From positions 1 through 22,467 of the forward strand of contig JNEM01016678.1 in NCBI GenBank assembly GCA_000697335.1: a stretch of DNA of 22,467 bases, given 5' to 3'. Origin of the DNA: Conidiobolus incongruus B7586. Its lineage: Eukaryota > Entomophthoromycota > Entomophthoromycetes > Entomophthorales > Conidiobolaceae. Both the position numbers and the translations under genes were made by a program. Below, one piece after another: positions 1 to 11,277 of the stretch. The notes under the pieces were generated by a model. That model searched no databases, had not been told where the DNA came from, and was given only the letters and a program-made list of their open reading frames with translations. Within the stretch, counting starts at the first letter, position 1. Each line of letters opens with the position of its first letter.

Positions 1-2603
1 ATTTAATTTTTTTCATTATTATCTATTCACATATTATAACTTTAATTTTAAAATAAAGTATTATATATAATAATTGAAAAATTTATAATAACATACTCTA
101 AATATTGGCTAGTTATGATATTTTAATTAATTTGTATTTTTTATTATCATTAATTATTTAATTTTTATTTATTCTTTAGTCTATAATTATAATAATACCT
201 ATCACTTAATTTTATTATTTAGCTAAGTTAATTTAATACAGAGATTACTTAAAATCTATCGTTAAAATATAAAATACTAACTTTAAAATATATTAATAGT
301 AAACTCAATTGATTATATTCTAAAATTAACTATAATCAATTTATTTTAATTTTTATATATTATTAAATTAATAAAAGTTTGTTCATAATATTAATTAACT
401 TGAATATGAATTAATATTTAATTAATCTATCTTAAAATATAATAAATTTTATTTCAAAAAATATCACTTTATAAAATTCTCTTGAATTAGATACATTGGA
501 GAATTTAAATCCTTAGGATGCAATATTTTATTTAATTACTCATTTTCAAATTGAAATTCATGTTTATTAGAAAATATAATTAATTTATAAATTATATTAT
601 TTTGAATATATTATCAAATTTATATATATATAATTATTTGATTCACTCTTGTTATTGATCCATTCCTTATATTGAAATACATAAAAGATGTGAACATTAA
701 CGTATTTTTTATAACTCAATATCATGGATAATTTTTTAATATATATTTTGTTTACATGCTTTAAAGCTTAATTTGAATTCAACCACTTTTGTTGTGATAC
801 AATTAAATCATAAAGCTTTGAAAATTAAAAAAAATTATATATTGAATTTAAGCTTATTTTTATATGTAATTGGTTGATATTCATAGTTTCCTTATTTTAT
901 ATTTTACTGATGAATAATAAAGATAAAATAAATTGAAATTCGTTATTTAGAGAAAATCTCATTATTTTCAAATAATTTGGAAAAAGTTGAGTGATAAATT
1001 AATTGATTTAAGTTTAAATGATATATCTGATATTATTAAATATTTGTTTAATGTGATATATGATGAAAATGAATACTCTCTAATATATATTTAATTTAAT
1101 CAATTTGATTGATAATTCAGTAATGCCAGAATATTTATTACAAAGATACTTCAGTCAATTATATGTAGCAAGCATTTAAAGTCATAGCATTTTATTATAT
1201 TACTTTTCGTATATTTTGTAGTTTAGTTTATAAAAATGAATATATGTAGTATAAACATATATATTTATATATTCTGAAATAGTATTAATAATAATATTAA
1301 GCTATATTAAATTTAAGATTATTTCTTTAAAATATGGTTTTTAAATTCGAACATTTCATAATCTTAATACCATATGAAAATAAAATTTGATCAATAACTT
1401 CAGCTGGAAATAGTTTTGTAAAAATAATTTGACATAAATGAAGAATTAATCTTTCAAATATTTAGAGTAGTTCAATATTTTCAGTATATATTTTACAGAA
1501 ATGCATTATTTAACCTAACATTCTGCTCTAAACAATGAAACCAAAGAGTCAAACTAGCATTAATATTGTAATAGTTTAAAAATAGATATAAAAATAATTT
1601 ATTCAATCATTCAATATTGTATGGCAAATATTATAATTTCTTTTGACCTATAGTTTGTCAAAGTAACAATAAATAAATGATGTGATTAAATTTTGTAAAT
1701 AAAAATGCGTATAAAATTAATAAAGAACTAATAAAATCACAACATTGACATGTTGGAAGTCTGTGATAAAGTTTTAGTAATATATTTTAGAAAATGTGAT
1801 TATATGAATACTAATTATTAATTTTGTTTCAACAATTATATACCAAACAAATATTTAATTCAAATAAACTTTAACTATTATCAAATTTTATTTTGGAATA
1901 TGTGAGTATTTGAATTTTCAACTCATTTGAATATACAATTAAGAAATTGAAAAGTTAATTGTAAATAATCTTATAAATTGCTCTATTCTATAAGTCAGTA
2001 TTAGCATATGATTATCCACTTAAATCATTTATTAAAGTGTTGAATAAATATTTCAAAATTTAGTAAAGTGATTATTTTTCAATTCTCTAAAGACAGCCAA
2101 GTTAATACTTAATTACATTACGATTGTTTAAAAGAAATTAAAATATTGATATTAATTCAATATTTTATCAGTTTTCATAATGATAATAATAGAGTGACGA
2201 AAATTCACACTAACCAATCAAATTTGCTGATTGTATATATTGGGTAAACTATTCAAATAAATATTAATATTAGAATCAAAAATAAACAGGTAATTAGGCT
2301 GAATATAAATGTATTTTACATTAATTAATTAATATATATTTTCACTATATTTACGAAAAATATAAAATAAGGAATATAACTATATTTTTAAATATTAAAA
2401 ATTAATAATAGAAAATAGAATAATTTTAAATTTGATATTTGATTAACATTGTCAAATACTCTATTTAATAATTTTTTTGATAGATTAACAGAAAATTAAG
2501 GTGATAGTTTAATTTGATAAATATGATATCATTTAGTTAAAACGTGGGAATATATTGAATAATATCGCTGATAGCAAATCAAAAATATTTGTTTGAAATC
2601 TTT

Positions 2604-2803
2604 TATTCCCAAAATGGGAGTCCCAACTTCCTTGTAAGTTGATTTGAAATCTTGTGAATTTTAGGTTTTTTGATATCAATAAAACTTTCCATACAATGTA
2701 TAAAAAAACAAATCAAGGTTGACACTTGAAATTCTTTTAGCACAATAAGGAGGTCAAGAAAAATTGGTTTGAAAGGGTGTCGCGAACTGAAATCAAAAAA
2801 CAC
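2604..2803. other. Higher-complexity island, possible short spliced ORF or gene relic
   Basis: This stretch is less A/T-dominated than its surroundings. On the plus strand an ATG at 2614 is followed after 20 nt by a consensus donor (GTAAGT at 2634), with candidate acceptors TTTTAG ending at 2664 and at about 2740. Joining to the second gives a basic peptide of roughly 29 residues; other joins give other short peptides. On the minus strand there is an uninterrupted frame of about 66 codons. I recognise none of these peptides. It could be a small unknown gene, a decayed gene piece, or chance. Confidence 0.2.
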
Positions 2804-3170
2804 TGATTGATAAAATCCTTAATTGAATTTCAACAATATTCTGATAAAATTAAAATGTTAATATGAACTGAATTGGATATAATAAAAATAACGGTGTTAA
2901 TATGTCTATTTTTTATGATTTTTATCAGATCAATCTGTAATAATAATCGATAATACATTTATTCAAAAGTAATATTTAATATTACTGCATATACCAAACA
3001 ATGTATAATAAGGGAAACTGAATTATTTGTATTCAAACCTAAATCATATCAAATTTATCACTAAAAACACACATTCAGTTCAAAAAATTTTCAATCAAAT
3101 TTATTTTCCCATAATATTTATTTCTAATCTCTCAAATATATTTGCATCAGTTTGCATAGTCAACAAATCT

Positions 3171-3194
3171 ATGAGAATTTTAAAAATGATATAA
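3171..3194 (+). promoter_or_regulatory. Short upstream ORF in the leader of the NUD1-like gene
   Basis: An ATG at 3171 opens a seven-codon frame (MRILKMI) that stops at 3192-3194, 20 nt before the chosen start at 3215 and in another frame. If the transcript starts further upstream, scanning ribosomes would meet this ATG first, which could lower translation of the scaffold. Transcript evidence is lacking, so its role is inferred. Confidence 0.35.
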
Positions 3195-3214
3195 CTTTTA
3201 AATTAATCAATTCG

Positions 3215-6200
3215 ATGTCAAATACAGAATCTAATAATAATAACTACAGTAATAATCAATTGAAAAAATCAAGAAAGGTTTTGGAGTTTGATGGATTGGA
3301 TGAAGACTGGCCAGATTTAAGTGAAATTGCTCCAACTAGTAATTCTATAGATAATGATGAGAGCGTTAACGAAAATAATAGTAGTTCCAAATTTAGCGGT
3401 AATGGCACTTTTAAAGGGGATCCGAGTCAGTTGGGAGGTTATGGTACCATTAGAATTCAGCAGAAACCAGGCAAAACTTTGTCCAAAGCTACCAGTGCAG
3501 CTCTGAATAGTTTGAGATTGAAGGATGGGGCATCTTCGGTTCATATTCAGGCATCTGATTCCGATTCAAATAATAGTCAAGGTACTATGAAAGCTAAGAA
3601 GGAGCTCCCCTGGGTCAAAAGTCAGTATAACGATTTATTCACACCTCTCCAGTTAGAATCTTTATTCAGCCAACCTGCACCACCCAATCCAAAACCCTCA
3701 GAGCAGAGTTCACCCAGTACTAAACCTAAAGATACTGAACCAAAGAACCCTCCAAGTCGAAAAATATTGGCACCCGTTACGAAGCAACAAAAATCTGACA
3801 AATATCCATTTAAGGACCCCAAGCTCTCTCCAGCCAAACCTATTCCTATCCCAAATGCTTCCTCTCAGTCTAAAGAGAAGAATGGGAATAACCCGACTCC
3901 TATGAAAAACCAAACCAATAACTCGACACACAACTCTCACTCCAGCGATCATAAGGGGGCGAACCAACCCAAAGCGCATCAGTTGTTTCAAAGCAAATAC
4001 GATACAACTACGCGAAATTGGTTGGATAACATGGTTGCAGGATTAGATAACATCTCTTCCAAGGCCAACTCAATCACTAGTACATCGCCACCAACCCATC
4101 CGAGTATTCAAAGCGCGCAGCAGCAGTCAAACAATCGATTGAAAAAGACTGCTTCAGCACCGTCTCTTAGGATTCAAAAGCCTCTCAATTTTAAAAATAG
4201 GATTCAAGCTAATAAGTGGGACTTTCAAAATGAGATCATGCCCAATAACCCCAACGAAAGGAAATTCACTCCCTATCTTATGCCACCCAGTCCTACCAGA
4301 GATCGCATTCAAGAATCACCCATGGAGGACAAAAGTATATCGAGCGTTGATCAAGGATTTACACAAGAATGGCTGAAGAACGTGGCTGATCAAAAATTGA
4401 ATTTTGAAGGTGACGCTAGTCCTGTTAACCTACTTGATGAAATTAGCTCCTCTACATCCCAGATTTCCACACCAGCTCAGCATCCTCAATCTGGAGAAAA
4501 TTTAGATACAACAGTGCTTACAGCTGGAATATCCTCATTCAATTATACTTCGTCACAGAATACTGCATATGCTATTGACCAGAAGTCATCCCCCAAATCA
4601 GTACCCACATTTGGTGAGATTTCCATCCAAGGACCGGATTTGAGCTTTTCAGAAGATTCTAACAAGAATTACAAGGAGAATGGGAATAATCTTTTGGACA
4701 AGACTACGCTATCCGAACTTAATGAACAAATCCAAAAGGGAATGGTTCTCAATGCAACATCTACAGTAAATGAAAACTCGTTTTCCAGTTCCAATTCGAC
4801 CGTAACCAAGCCTAGACATTCTCGCAATTCGAGCGAGACCTCCAAACATCCACCCGTTTCTGGCAAGAAATGGGCTGATTTGAATGTTGGATCCCGCCTC
4901 GAAACTGGGTCGACAGGTACTTCCAATCATAACTCGCGTCCAACATCTCCAAAGCATCACTCTTCTGACATGAGCTCAAGTGGACCTAGCAATTTTCAGA
5001 CCAACCCAACTCTCTTGCCACTTACTCCGCCTACATGGAATTGGGTAGAGCTATTGGGTAAGGACTCTCCTGTCAATTCCAACAAACCCAAGCTCGGTGC
5101 TGACAAAGCTGCTGATCATTTGAAAAAACAGGGTATCTTGCCATCTCGTCCTCATCCTAATGATCTCTACCTGATTACACCAGATCTCGTTGGCGAACTT
5201 CCTGACCTCATTGGAAATATGAAATTTGATATGACTTCAAGGTGCTGGATCCCACTCTCGCCAATTGGGGAAGATCCATTCTCAGGGATGGACGAAGATC
5301 ACAAACCTCCAACTGACGAAGTGCAATCTTCTACAATAGAATCTCCAGAATCCCCAACGACTATGCCAGATCCTCAAATTAATACAAACAGAAAATTGAC
5401 ACCCAAGGCAGCTAGAGACCAATTGCATCCCAAGCGTAACTCTTCCAAACCAATTTCCTATTATAGAGTAAAACCCATCAAATCATTGAACAGTATGCCA
5501 CCTTCTCAGCCTGACGATCAGGCAAGTAGTTCGAAGAGCTTTAAGCGCAACAGCCTTCGCAGATCATCCTTCGATTCGGGATCTCAAACTGCATTCCCGC
5601 CACTCACTAGACCTCCACACAATTCCATGCAGTTCCAGGATAACAATTTATCCAACAACAAGATGGGAATACATTTGGGACATAGTAACTATACCAGCCA
5701 GAGTCAGTCGAACCAAGGTGCATCTTTACATCTCAACCCTATCACTTATCAAGGTGTGCCAGGCTGGTTCCTATCCAGTTTAGATTTCCCAATGACCTAC
5801 GGCCTCGGAATGCAGACCATCACACCATCTACCAAATCCACAGCAATGAAAGATCAAGGTACTCAAACCGAAAATATCGATTCTAATTATTTACCTTTAC
5901 CTCGCAATCGTACCAAAGAAACCTTGCCCTCTACAAAAATTCAACTTAATCCTCCGGAAACTAAACTCACCCAACAATATTCCTATTTCACGGGGAATCA
6001 ACCCGTACCAAATCCGCCCATTAATCAAGACATTCGCAATACATCACATAAATCTATAATCAAAGACCCTAACAGTAGTGTAATCATCAAGGATCATGAC
6101 GATAATGATAACGACAATATTGAAATCATATCCGCAGGATCTCCAATCGTCGACGATAAGAAATATTCCTTGAAGTTAACAAATCAAAAGTAAGTACTTT

Positions 6201-7286
6201 AGCATGTGATTTAATACTATTTATTAATGACATTTTTAGTTTGCCAATAGACCCCCAACTCTTAACAAATATTCAACATTTAGATTTAAGTCAATTGGGA
6301 CTCAAGGACTTGTCATTCGTCAGTCAGCTGAAACAATTGCGCACTTTGAATTTAGATGACAATTTGATTACGACACTCGAATGGTTTAAAGATAATTCCC
6401 TACAGTCCCTCAGTTTGAAACGTAACCAAATCACGCAATTCCCAACTGATTACCAACTGTCTGAACTAGTCAAACTCAATCTGGAATCTAATCTAATTCA
6501 AGTCATGGACGGAATTCACAACCTACAGAGTCTTAAATACCTCAACCTCAGTCTCAACGAACATCTACAGCTGACAAGATTGAATACAGAGCGTTGCTAC
6601 CATCCCACCTTAAAAATTCTCAAGCTCAGAGCTTCCAAATCCAGCCAGTTGATGCAGTTCAGTCCCAACTGGTTCCCCAAATTAGTGGAGTTATACGTAG
6701 ATGGATTTGAACTGTCGCCAGAATGTAGCAAAATGGACTTTGGCAACAGGTTGAAGAAGTTTTCAATGAGAAATTCTTCCGGTACTTGCGCTGATGCACT
6801 TAGTAACACCAAATTGATGGGTTTGAATTACTTGTTTGCTGAAGGTAAACCCACCTACCTTACCACATTGCATAATATTTATAGCTAATTGTTTCGTTAG
6901 GAAATCGAATTATTTATGACCATTTACAAACCTTACAACTAACAAATTTAGTGTACCTGGAATTAGCCGATCTCCAACTCACTAATATCCATATTAATTT
7001 GAAGCAATGCTCCCCTCACCTCCGAGGCATTGACCTCTCTAACAATCACATCACTAACATTGTCCAAGTCTTAAACCAATGTCCCTCTACACTGCAGTTT
7101 GCCAACTTTAACAGCAATCGACTCACTGATGACGCGATGTTGGAACTCATACAGTCCACTTTGGAAATGGAGCTGGTTAGGCTAGAATTTAGGGATAATT
7201 TAATCCAAAGCAATTTGGAACTGATGGAATTTGGACTAAAGTATAAATTCAAAGGATTAAAATTTGTTAATAATAAAAAAATTTAA
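3215..7286 (+). CDS. NUD1: NUD1/Cdc11-like septation/mitotic-exit network scaffold, C-terminal leucine-rich repeats
   Basis: Three exons (3215-6189, 6240-6844, 6901-7286; introns of 50 and 56 nt, GTAAGT and GTAAAC donors) give 1321 residues. The start is the first in-frame ATG. Residues 1 to about 990 are low-complexity and rich in S, N, P and T, with many SP/TP sites and basic RxxS sites. They carry spaced tryptophan motifs: DEDWPDL (W33), RNWLDNM (W270), QEWLKNV (W387), KKWADL (W554), WNWVELL (W609/W611). A compact block at about 659-695 (KFD...RCWIP...EDPF) stands out in the disorder. From about 992 to the end there are ten or so leucine-rich repeats (LxxLxLxxN), split by both introns. This plan, a disordered phospho-region followed by LRRs, is that of budding-yeast Nud1, fission-yeast Cdc11 and Aspergillus SnaD, spindle-pole scaffolds that recruit the Cdc7/Sid2-Mob1 kinase cascade. 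The assignment rests on architecture, so another LRR scaffold is possible but less likely. Confidence 0.8.
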
Positions 7287-9400
7287 TTATTTTTCCTCCT
7301 TAATAAATAATTAATTTGATATTTATTACTTTTATTTTATTTATAAAATTTTTTTATTTAAAATATTATTTAATTTTAATTTTAATTAATAAATATTTTA
7401 TGTATCAGTATTTCAATTCCATTATAATATTTTACTTCTATAGCATATATTACAAATATAAAAATAATTCAATCTTTATTAAATTTCAATTGTTTGGAAT
7501 TGAGTGAAATGATTCCAATTGATCGAATATGATCACTTTATTTTTCACAATGAGTTGCTTTTTATTTAAATTTAGTTCGAATAGTGTATTGTTGATAAAT
7601 AGTGATATCAAAATGTAACAGTAAATAAAAGGAATGCAGTGAAATATCAATTAATAAACCTATAAAATCTTTAAATTCAAAACTCAATAAAGATTTAAAA
7701 TTAATTCACAGGTTTTAACAAATAATAATCCTCACAATATTATAATATATCTTTACTTGATAATTGTTAAATATCTATTTATATACAGTTGTTGAATCTA
7801 TTTTATAAGATTTAAAAATTGATAAAAGCTTGGCAGTAATTTCAGAATTTTTTTATGTTTAATTGGTGGTGATATTATAAAAAAAATATGGATAAAATTT
7901 TTAAAATTTATTAATTATACCTGTTTTAATATTAAGATTTAACAAGAATTAATATTATATATTAAATCTATATTATTTTAAAATGACTATCAATTCTCAA
8001 ATAGTAGTAGAGTCATCAGTTGTATTCAATTTATTTACTATAACATCCGCTTTTATAAATTTCAAAATTACTATTCAATCCAATAAAATATCGTATAATT
8101 TTATTTAATTTCTCAGGATTTCAGCTTCAAGATTTTGCAATTATGATTTAATTATTCTAAATTTGTAATTTATGAATTAGGAATTGATGCAATTTGATTT
8201 GATCATTCTTCACTATATTTTAAAATATAAAGTATATATATATATTTATAATAGCCATTTACCAATTCACTTTAATTAAATCATAATACTTATAGAATTA
8301 TTTCTAACATGATATTATTAAATTTTGATTTATCATTTAATATTTTAGAAAATTTAAAAATTGTTTAAAAAAATATTAAAATCAAGCATATAATATTAAG
8401 TTTTAATGAACTAAGTAATAATTATTTTGTTAATAAATAATAAATAATTAAAATTATTCAAGTTATATTTTACCAAATATTCTAATTACTATTGGTCTCT
8501 TTAAAGTCAAAATGTCAAATTTACCTAATAAATATAAATGTATATAATCATAAATTACTTAATTATTAATTCAGGGTTATTTGATATTTTCAAGTTGGCT
8601 ATTTTTATTATTTTCCTTTATCTTATGTATTATCATATGACTGTACATTTTCAATTCTAGGTCAAAGGGTATTAATGAATTGGAATTATGCTAAAGTTTA
8701 ATCATATTATAATAATTATAATAGCAATAGTTTATTCTAATCCCAGGATATAAATAATAATATTATATTATTGAATTAACTAAAGAAAATTAATCAATTT
8801 GACTCTATTAAAGAAAACTAAGTATAAAACTTTGCGCAAACAGCTTCTATCAGCATTAATCAATATAACTGAAAACACATAATTGTTAAAGAGTATATTT
8901 AATTAAAACCAGATCAAATAGTAATTATTAACCACCAAACAAACAATCCAAAGTAAGCCACCTTTGAAAAAATTACTGAATTTAGTGTTGAAAATTAATT
9001 GTACCGATGAATTCAAATTTAGTAGTCATTAATGCTCTATTGTTTAGGAATTTAATTTATCTGTGCAAGTTTCTATTTTACTTTATTATGAGTTTCAAGT
9101 CTTTGAAATAAAATGTTGTAATGATAGTGTATTCATGGTTTGAAGTTTGACGTCAAATTTGTAATTTTAATTAATAATTATTTAAAAATATAAAAAGAAA
9201 ACTATATATTAAGTAGGGAATTAAAAGATAAATAGACAATCTTAAACTATAACCCTTGTAATAAAATTGAATGGATAAAATCCTTCAAAATTAATTATAA
9301 TTTGAGACTAGTTATTTCTTATGAGTTCTTGTGAATTTAATGACGATTAAAATTTATAAATGCATACAATTTGAAACAGCATTTAATTATTGAGATATTT
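7287..9400. other. AT-rich intergenic spacer
   Basis: Just over 2 kb without a supportable gene. The only open frame of note, 7316-7507, encodes mostly I, F, Y, K and N, as expected from random A/T sequence. A short (TA)n run lies near 8233-8245. No RNA gene or repeat family was recognised. Confidence 0.6.
7302..7307 (+). terminator. Candidate polyadenylation signal of the NUD1-like gene
   Basis: AATAAA lies 16 nt past the stop codon, after a pyrimidine-rich TTTTTCCTCCTT run. In sequence this AT-rich the hexamer is common by chance, so only its position supports it. Confidence 0.3.
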
Positions 9401-9410
9401 GAAATAATAG

Positions 9411-9535
9411 GCCAATCACGAAATATCTGGACTGATTCTAAACTCGAAAGATGATTGGTTAAAAGGAAGAGAATTGGAACTGAGGGGTAATTTTCCAGAT
9501 TGTGGAGAGTTATGAACTGAACCCTTAGTATAAAT
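9411..9535 (+). promoter_or_regulatory. Probable promoter of the F-box gene: CCAAT pair and TATA-like box
   Basis: A stretch of raised complexity sits 130-250 nt upstream of the F-box start. It contains CCAATCA at 9412-9418 and its exact reverse complement TGATTGG at 9452-9458, a further ATTGG at 9473-9477, and TATAAAT at 9529-9535. CCAATCA matches the core bound by the CCAAT-binding Hap/NF-Y complex. The element calls are by motif only. Confidence 0.4.
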
Positions 9536-9664
9536 TATGTTACATTCACTTCAATCGCCTTATTTTATTCACTAGCCTTAAATAAATATTTAATAAGTAT
9601 ATAATTAAAATAATCATTTATCTAATATAAAATATAGATACAATTCTTATAAATAGTTAATCTG

Positions 9665-11188
9665 ATGAACAGAGAAATCGATTCGGTGAATTGGGGCTGC
9701 ATCCCCGATAAAGTGTTCGATATTGTGGCTAAGTACTGTACCCAAAAACATTTACAAAATTTGCGTCTTGTGAACCGATACTTCAATAACCTACTTATTC
9801 CCATATGTTATAAATCTATTAAGGTGGACGTATCTTCTGCTAACTTTATTAGGAAGATTCCTCATGGCGCCCATGTTCAAATTATTAAATTGGACGCCCG
9901 ACTATGCGATGTTCAGTCCCTTAAAAAATTGCACCAATTGTGTCCCAATATTACCAAGTTCATAGTAAGGTGTAACGAAGTAGAATTTTTTAAATTATAC
10001 GTGACTATCGTATCGCTTTGGAGTAATGTTGAATCTTTACAATTCTGCAAAACTCCTGACAATTTGAAGGAGAAGTGGATTTCATTGAAGGAAGCTTTGC
10101 AAGGTGCTAAAAAGCTGAAAAAAGTGGATTTAACCTACTCTTCTGGTATAGATTTCGTTCTTAAGGTCATTGAACCCAGCCAAGTGAGTTCGTTGCAGTT
10201 GCCGCTGAATATTGAGTCGGAAGTGAGTAGTTTCTTAACCTACTTGCCAGATTTTTCATCTTTGACGTCATTGGACATTCGTGCATTTTATTGCATTGAA
10301 GATTATCCCAGTACACCTAGTCTGATATCGCCCAACCATTTTTTGAATTTACCAAATTTAGTGGACTTGAATTTGGAAATTATTGTAGATGCTGCATTCT
10401 TCCCAAATCCTCAGCTCCTCGAACAAGTACAGAGCCAGAAACAAAAATTGTTTGTAACACGAGAACGTGCGAGAATGAACAATTTTAAATGGGTAATTCG
10501 CCACTCGTGGCACTTTTCGACTTCTGCGGAATATTTGCCCATTATTGACAACTTACAATGGACTAATTTAACACAATTGAATTTGTATTCGATTGGCCCT
10601 AATCTTTTGACTTACATTATCAAATTCTGCCCCAATTTGACAAATTTGCAAATGTCGTCAGCATTACCACTACCAAACGTCACCGAAAAAGATCCCTTGG
10701 CCCCTATGACAAGTTTAAGAAAACTGAGTTGTGGATCTTTCAGCAAAGACGTCATTGAAAACAGTCAAGTCATTCAACAATTATTCCCCCAAGTGATTTA
10801 CTTCTGTATGCTAGAGACTAGCTACGGTCTGAGAAACAAAGTTCAAGACCCTTCTACCATTCCTCTACTATTCCCCAACCTCCAAATTGTCTGGTTTTTG
10901 AGTCATCGCGTCGATTTCAAATTACTACTCTGCCACCCCAATATGCCACTACCCTGGACTCAACTCGCATTCAAGTATGATCACTTCAAATCGGAATCCG
11001 CACGTGACATCGACCAACTCCTTCAAAAAACACCCCATTTACAATCGATTATCGTATGGGATCGAGTATTCTCGAAAATCCATCGCAAAAATCTGAATTT
11101 GGAGAACTTTGCGGGAAATCTGTATAAAGGATTTTACTATAATCGAAATCCTTTCGAATATCATAATTTGATTCCAGTTGACCCCTAA
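9665..11188 (+). CDS. F-box protein with irregular leucine-rich (RNI-like) repeats
   Basis: A single-exon gene of 507 residues starting at an ATG. Residues about 10-52 form an F-box-like motif (IPDKVFDIVAKYC, then LRLVNRYFNNLLIPICYKSI), the helix bundle that binds Skp1 in SCF ubiquitin ligases. The remainder has degenerate leucine-rich units, for example LKKVDLTYSS, LTSLDIRAFY, LVDLNLEIIV, LTQLNLYSIG and LTNLQMSSAL, as in RNI-like substrate-binding domains. A substrate-receptor role in ubiquitin transfer is therefore inferred; the target is unknown. It has no recognisable one-to-one orthologue and resembles the large, fast-changing F-box/LRR families I recall from Conidiobolus-type fungi. It is convergent with the kinase-like gene, 230 nt away. 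There are no introns, unlike every other gene here, which fits a recently duplicated or retrocopied family member but does not prove it. Confidence 0.75.
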   Translation: MNREIDSVNWGCIPDKVFDIVAKYCTQKHLQNLRLVNRYFNNLLIPICYKSIKVDVSSANFIRKIPHGAHVQIIKLDARLCDVQSLKKLHQLCPNITKFIVRCNEVEFFKLYVTIVSLWSNVESLQFCKTPDNLKEKWISLKEALQGAKKLKKVDLTYSSGIDFVLKVIEPSQVSSLQLPLNIESEVSSFLTYLPDFSSLTSLDIRAFYCIEDYPSTPSLISPNHFLNLPNLVDLNLEIIVDAAFFPNPQLLEQVQSQKQKLFVTRERARMNNFKWVIRHSWHFSTSAEYLPIIDNLQWTNLTQLNLYSIGPNLLTYIIKFCPNLTNLQMSSALPLPNVTEKDPLAPMTSLRKLSCGSFSKDVIENSQVIQQLFPQVIYFCMLETSYGLRNKVQDPSTIPLLFPNLQIVWFLSHRVDFKLLLCHPNMPLPWTQLAFKYDHFKSESARDIDQLLQKTPHLQSIIVWDRVFSKIHRKNLNLENFAGNLYKGFYYNRNPFEYHNLIPVDP

Positions 11189-11267
11189 TTAACTATGCTT
11201 TTTATTAATTTGTATTTGTGTTTATTATACAGTTTTTTATTATGTTTAATGTGTTTGTATTATTATC

Positions 11268-11277
11268 AATAAATAAA
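11268..11277 (+). terminator. Overlapping AATAAA polyadenylation signals of the F-box gene
   Basis: Two overlapping AATAAA hexamers about 80 nt past the stop, preceded by a TGTGTTTGTATT stretch and followed by a T-rich run. They lie in the short gap shared with the convergent kinase-like gene, whose own strand also shows several AATAAA copies between 11364 and 11401. Confidence 0.35.

Larger units (their letters stand above)
1..3214. other. AT-rich intergenic spacer (left flank) with promoter side of the NUD1-like gene
   Basis: No gene-like reading frame, tRNA box or clear repeat family can be supported across most of this stretch; it is A/T-dominated with stops in every frame. Two pockets differ in texture: about 2190-2245, which has a CCAATCA at 2214-2220, and about 2600-2800, listed separately. 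The last 200 bases precede the scaffold gene and hold a TATAATA at 3004-3010 and a pyrimidine-rich run near 3110-3135. An untranslated first exon cannot be excluded. Confidence 0.6.

Noticed and set aside
770-856. Possible inverted repeat around AAGCTTAA near 0.8 kb
   Set aside because: The arms match only with gaps and are too short to exclude chance.
3152-3214. In-frame upstream extension of the scaffold protein from a TTG
   Set aside because: Nuclear genes rarely start at TTG, and the first in-frame ATG at 3215 directly precedes a plausible N-terminus.
3317-4960. Several open frames of 71-93 codons antisense to the scaffold gene
   Set aside because: They are shadows of a long, codon-biased sense exon and show no protein-like features of their own.
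7316-7507. Open frame of 63 codons after the scaffold gene
   Set aside because: Composed almost wholly of I, F, Y, K, N and L from A/T-rich spacer; no domain or splice pattern.
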